From Alkalihalobacterium alkalinitrilicum (GTDB taxonomy: Bacteria; Bacillota; Bacilli; Bacillales; Bacillaceae_F), in assembly GCF_002019605.1 (NCBI RefSeq), contig NZ_KV917368.1:3131517-3195516 (forward strand): a stretch of DNA of 64,000 nucleotides, given 5' to 3'. Shown piece by piece: positions 62,593 through 64,000 of this stretch. Below the pieces are notes generated by a model. It was not told the DNA's origin. It saw nothing but the letters and a program-made list of their open reading frames with translations, and made no database searches. The translations under genes were made by a program, and so were the position numbers. Every line of letters begins with the position of its first letter. Position 1 is the first letter of the stretch.

Positions 62593-63757
62593 GACTAACT
62601 CCTTTGGTTTTAACCACTTTTTTTGTTGTTAATGTAGCAATTTGTTCCTGATCATATTGTAAAACTTCCGCTAATACAGCTTCTGTATGTTCTCCTAATT
62701 CTGGAGATGGGTATAACTCTGCAAATGTTCCCTTTTCTTTATCGTATGTAGTTGCTACTTCAGGGTATCCGTCAAGTGGAGTAAAGATCAAGCGACGTTC
62801 TTCAACATATTTTGATGATGTTAATTCACCCGGTTCAAGCACTGGTGCCATACAACAGTCAACTTTTTGTGCGAAGCTCATCCACTCATGCATCGAATAC
62901 GATAGGAACAGTTCTTTCATTTCACGGTAAATTGGGTTACTGTCTATCGTTTCAGACATATGTGCAGGTACCCACTCATCTTTACCAACAGCATTACAAA
63001 AATTAATCCAAAACTTTGGTTCTAATGCTCCTAAACTCATATAACGGTTATCTTTGGTTTTATAAACATGATATGAAATCATCGCACCCGTTAATTCAGC
63101 CACACCTTGTTGGCGGCCCTTTTCACTTGCTATTAAAACATGATTATTCATAAGTGATACCATAACATCCGTTAACGATAAATCGATATAGCTACCTTCT
63201 TTTTTAATAGACCGTTGAACGAGTGCTGCTAAGATAGCTTCGGATGCTGCCATCCCCCCAGCTAAATCGGCTAAAGTTATGGTTGGATGTACAGGTTCGC
63301 CATTTGTATCTTTTAATTGACTAAGCATTCCACTAAGAGCTATATAGTTAATATCATGGCTACCAAAATGACTTAATGCAGTATCTTGTCCATACCCAGT
63401 AAGTGAACAGTAAATGATATCTTTATTGTGTTTATTGACTTCTTCGTAGCCTAATCCTAGTCTCTCCATTACACCTGGTCGAAAACTTTCGATAACAACA
63501 TCAGACTTTTTCATTAAATCAAGAGCAATCTGCTTGCCCTCTTTTTCCTTAAGGTTAAGAGCTATACTCTTCTTGTTACGGTTATTAGCTAAAAAAATTA
63601 AACCCGTGCCATCACGTTTATCTCCTAGCGCTCTTGCTGGGTCACCAGACAACGGCTCTACTTTAATAACTTCTGCTCCCATATCACTTAGTCGCAAACT
63701 CGCGTAAGGACCCGGTAAATACTGCGAAAAATCTAATATTCGGATTCCATCTAACAT
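62561..63757 (-). CDS. CaiB/BaiF-family CoA-transferase
   Basis: 398 residues from the ATG at 63757 (GGAGAG upstream). Family-III CoA-transferase/AMACR fold: LDFSQYLPGPYAS, MGAEVIKVEP and NRNKKSIALNL at the N-terminus, and the catalytic-Asp region TLADLAGGMAAS. Transfers CoA between carboxylic acids or racemises 2-methylacyl-CoA; substrate unknown. First of two translationally coupled genes. Confidence 0.88.
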   Translation of the reverse strand: MLDGIRILDFSQYLPGPYASLRLSDMGAEVIKVEPLSGDPARALGDKRDGTGLIFLANNRNKKSIALNLKEKEGKQIALDLMKKSDVVIESFRPGVMERLGLGYEEVNKHNKDIIYCSLTGYGQDTALSHFGSHDINYIALSGMLSQLKDTNGEPVHPTITLADLAGGMAASEAILAALVQRSIKKEGSYIDLSLTDVMVSLMNNHVLIASEKGRQQGVAELTGAMISYHVYKTKDNRYMSLGALEPKFWINFCNAVGKDEWVPAHMSETIDSNPIYREMKELFLSYSMHEWMSFAQKVDCCMAPVLEPGELTSSKYVEERRLIFTPLDGYPEVATTYDKEKGTFAELYPSPELGEHTEAVLAEVLQYDQEQIATLTTKKVVKTKGVSHGVYEIQAKG

Positions 63758-64000
63758 ATTATTCTCTCCTAGTCTATTACTATTTCTGCATCTCACTTTC
63801 AAGAAAAAAGACTGACTTATTAGTGCTCTACACCATAACTTGTGGATAAAGTGCTTCTAACCCCTTTAGCATCTATATCGATAGTTGAGGTGTCTGACAC
63901 TTACTATAAGTCAGCCTCGAAAGAATTTGTATTCAGTAGTATCGTTTAATTAATTATATACTTCTGTTAAAAATAGATCGGTTTCTAATGGCTCAAATCC
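63758..64000. other. Intergenic end of window
   Basis: Upstream of the CoA-transferase. Contains a GTGTCTGACACTTA-type inverted repeat near 63890-63925, a form common between Bacillus genes. No ORF seen. Confidence 0.35.

Overview
The window is low-GC, spore-former-type Bacillota DNA, most likely Bacillaceae. The support is B. subtilis-like genes and gene pairs (ahpC-ahpF, paired short ChrA genes beside a GGT gene, pdaA, yfkAB next to yfkD, rlmCD, an SE1561-type protein, a YjcZ-type sporulation peptide), GGAGG ribosome binding sites, PerR/Fur-type operators, and a 16S-23S-5S operon followed by a long tRNA array. The species cannot be fixed from the sequence alone.

Layout. 1-4850: stress genes hcp (behind an Fnr-type box) and ahpCF (behind adjacent Fur/PerR-type boxes). 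4917-17135, minus strand: a long run of co-directional genes that looks like a catabolic locus for a nitrogenous ring compound. Read in transcription order it has a divergent ring-opening amidohydrolase (cyanurate hydrolase/barbiturase family), a cytosine-deaminase-like amidohydrolase, a THI5/SsuABC-type ABC importer, an isochorismatase-type amidohydrolase, a PucR regulator, an amidase-signature enzyme, an FAH-family enzyme, a gamma-glutamyltransferase and two half-size ChrA transporters. 17500-22500: ZIP-type transporter, a helical orphan protein and katG with a PerR-type box. 22560-26570: a graveyard of mobile DNA (IS3-type remnant, 5' piece of a group II intron, a shattered CocE/NonD hydrolase gene, a frameshifted IS1182-type transposase). 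26700-42000: housekeeping and orphan genes, including an SNF2 ATPase with a coiled-coil partner, rlmCD, pdaA, class I fumarase, an EamA exporter and a phosphoglycerate-mutase-like protein.

42264-46399 is the most unusual part. An IS3-family element abuts a large serine recombinase, and the recombinase plus the first two thirds of yfkAB (43506-45954) contain only four CpG dinucleotides by my reading. At about 45955 CpG and CGN arginine codons return abruptly inside the intact yfkAB reading frame. This looks like an integrated element that supplied a replacement 5' end of yfkAB, with the rest of the element lost. 46466-48756 holds yfkD and two membrane protein genes. 48806-57003, minus strand, is an rRNA operon (tandem promoters, 16S, 23S, 5S) followed by 20 tRNA genes and a terminator; its spacers carry a family of about 100-bp repeats. 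57037-64000: OsmC and YitT genes, an MFS transporter, a VLRF1-like release factor, a tandem minus-strand RNA-like repeat upstream of a 35-residue His/Asn/Lys-rich ORF, a YtxH-like protein, an MBL hydrolase and a CaiB-type CoA-transferase.

Start codons were moved to the ATG/GTG/TTG with a well-placed ribosome binding site wherever the longest frame began too early. All functional calls rest on reading motifs by eye; no search was run.
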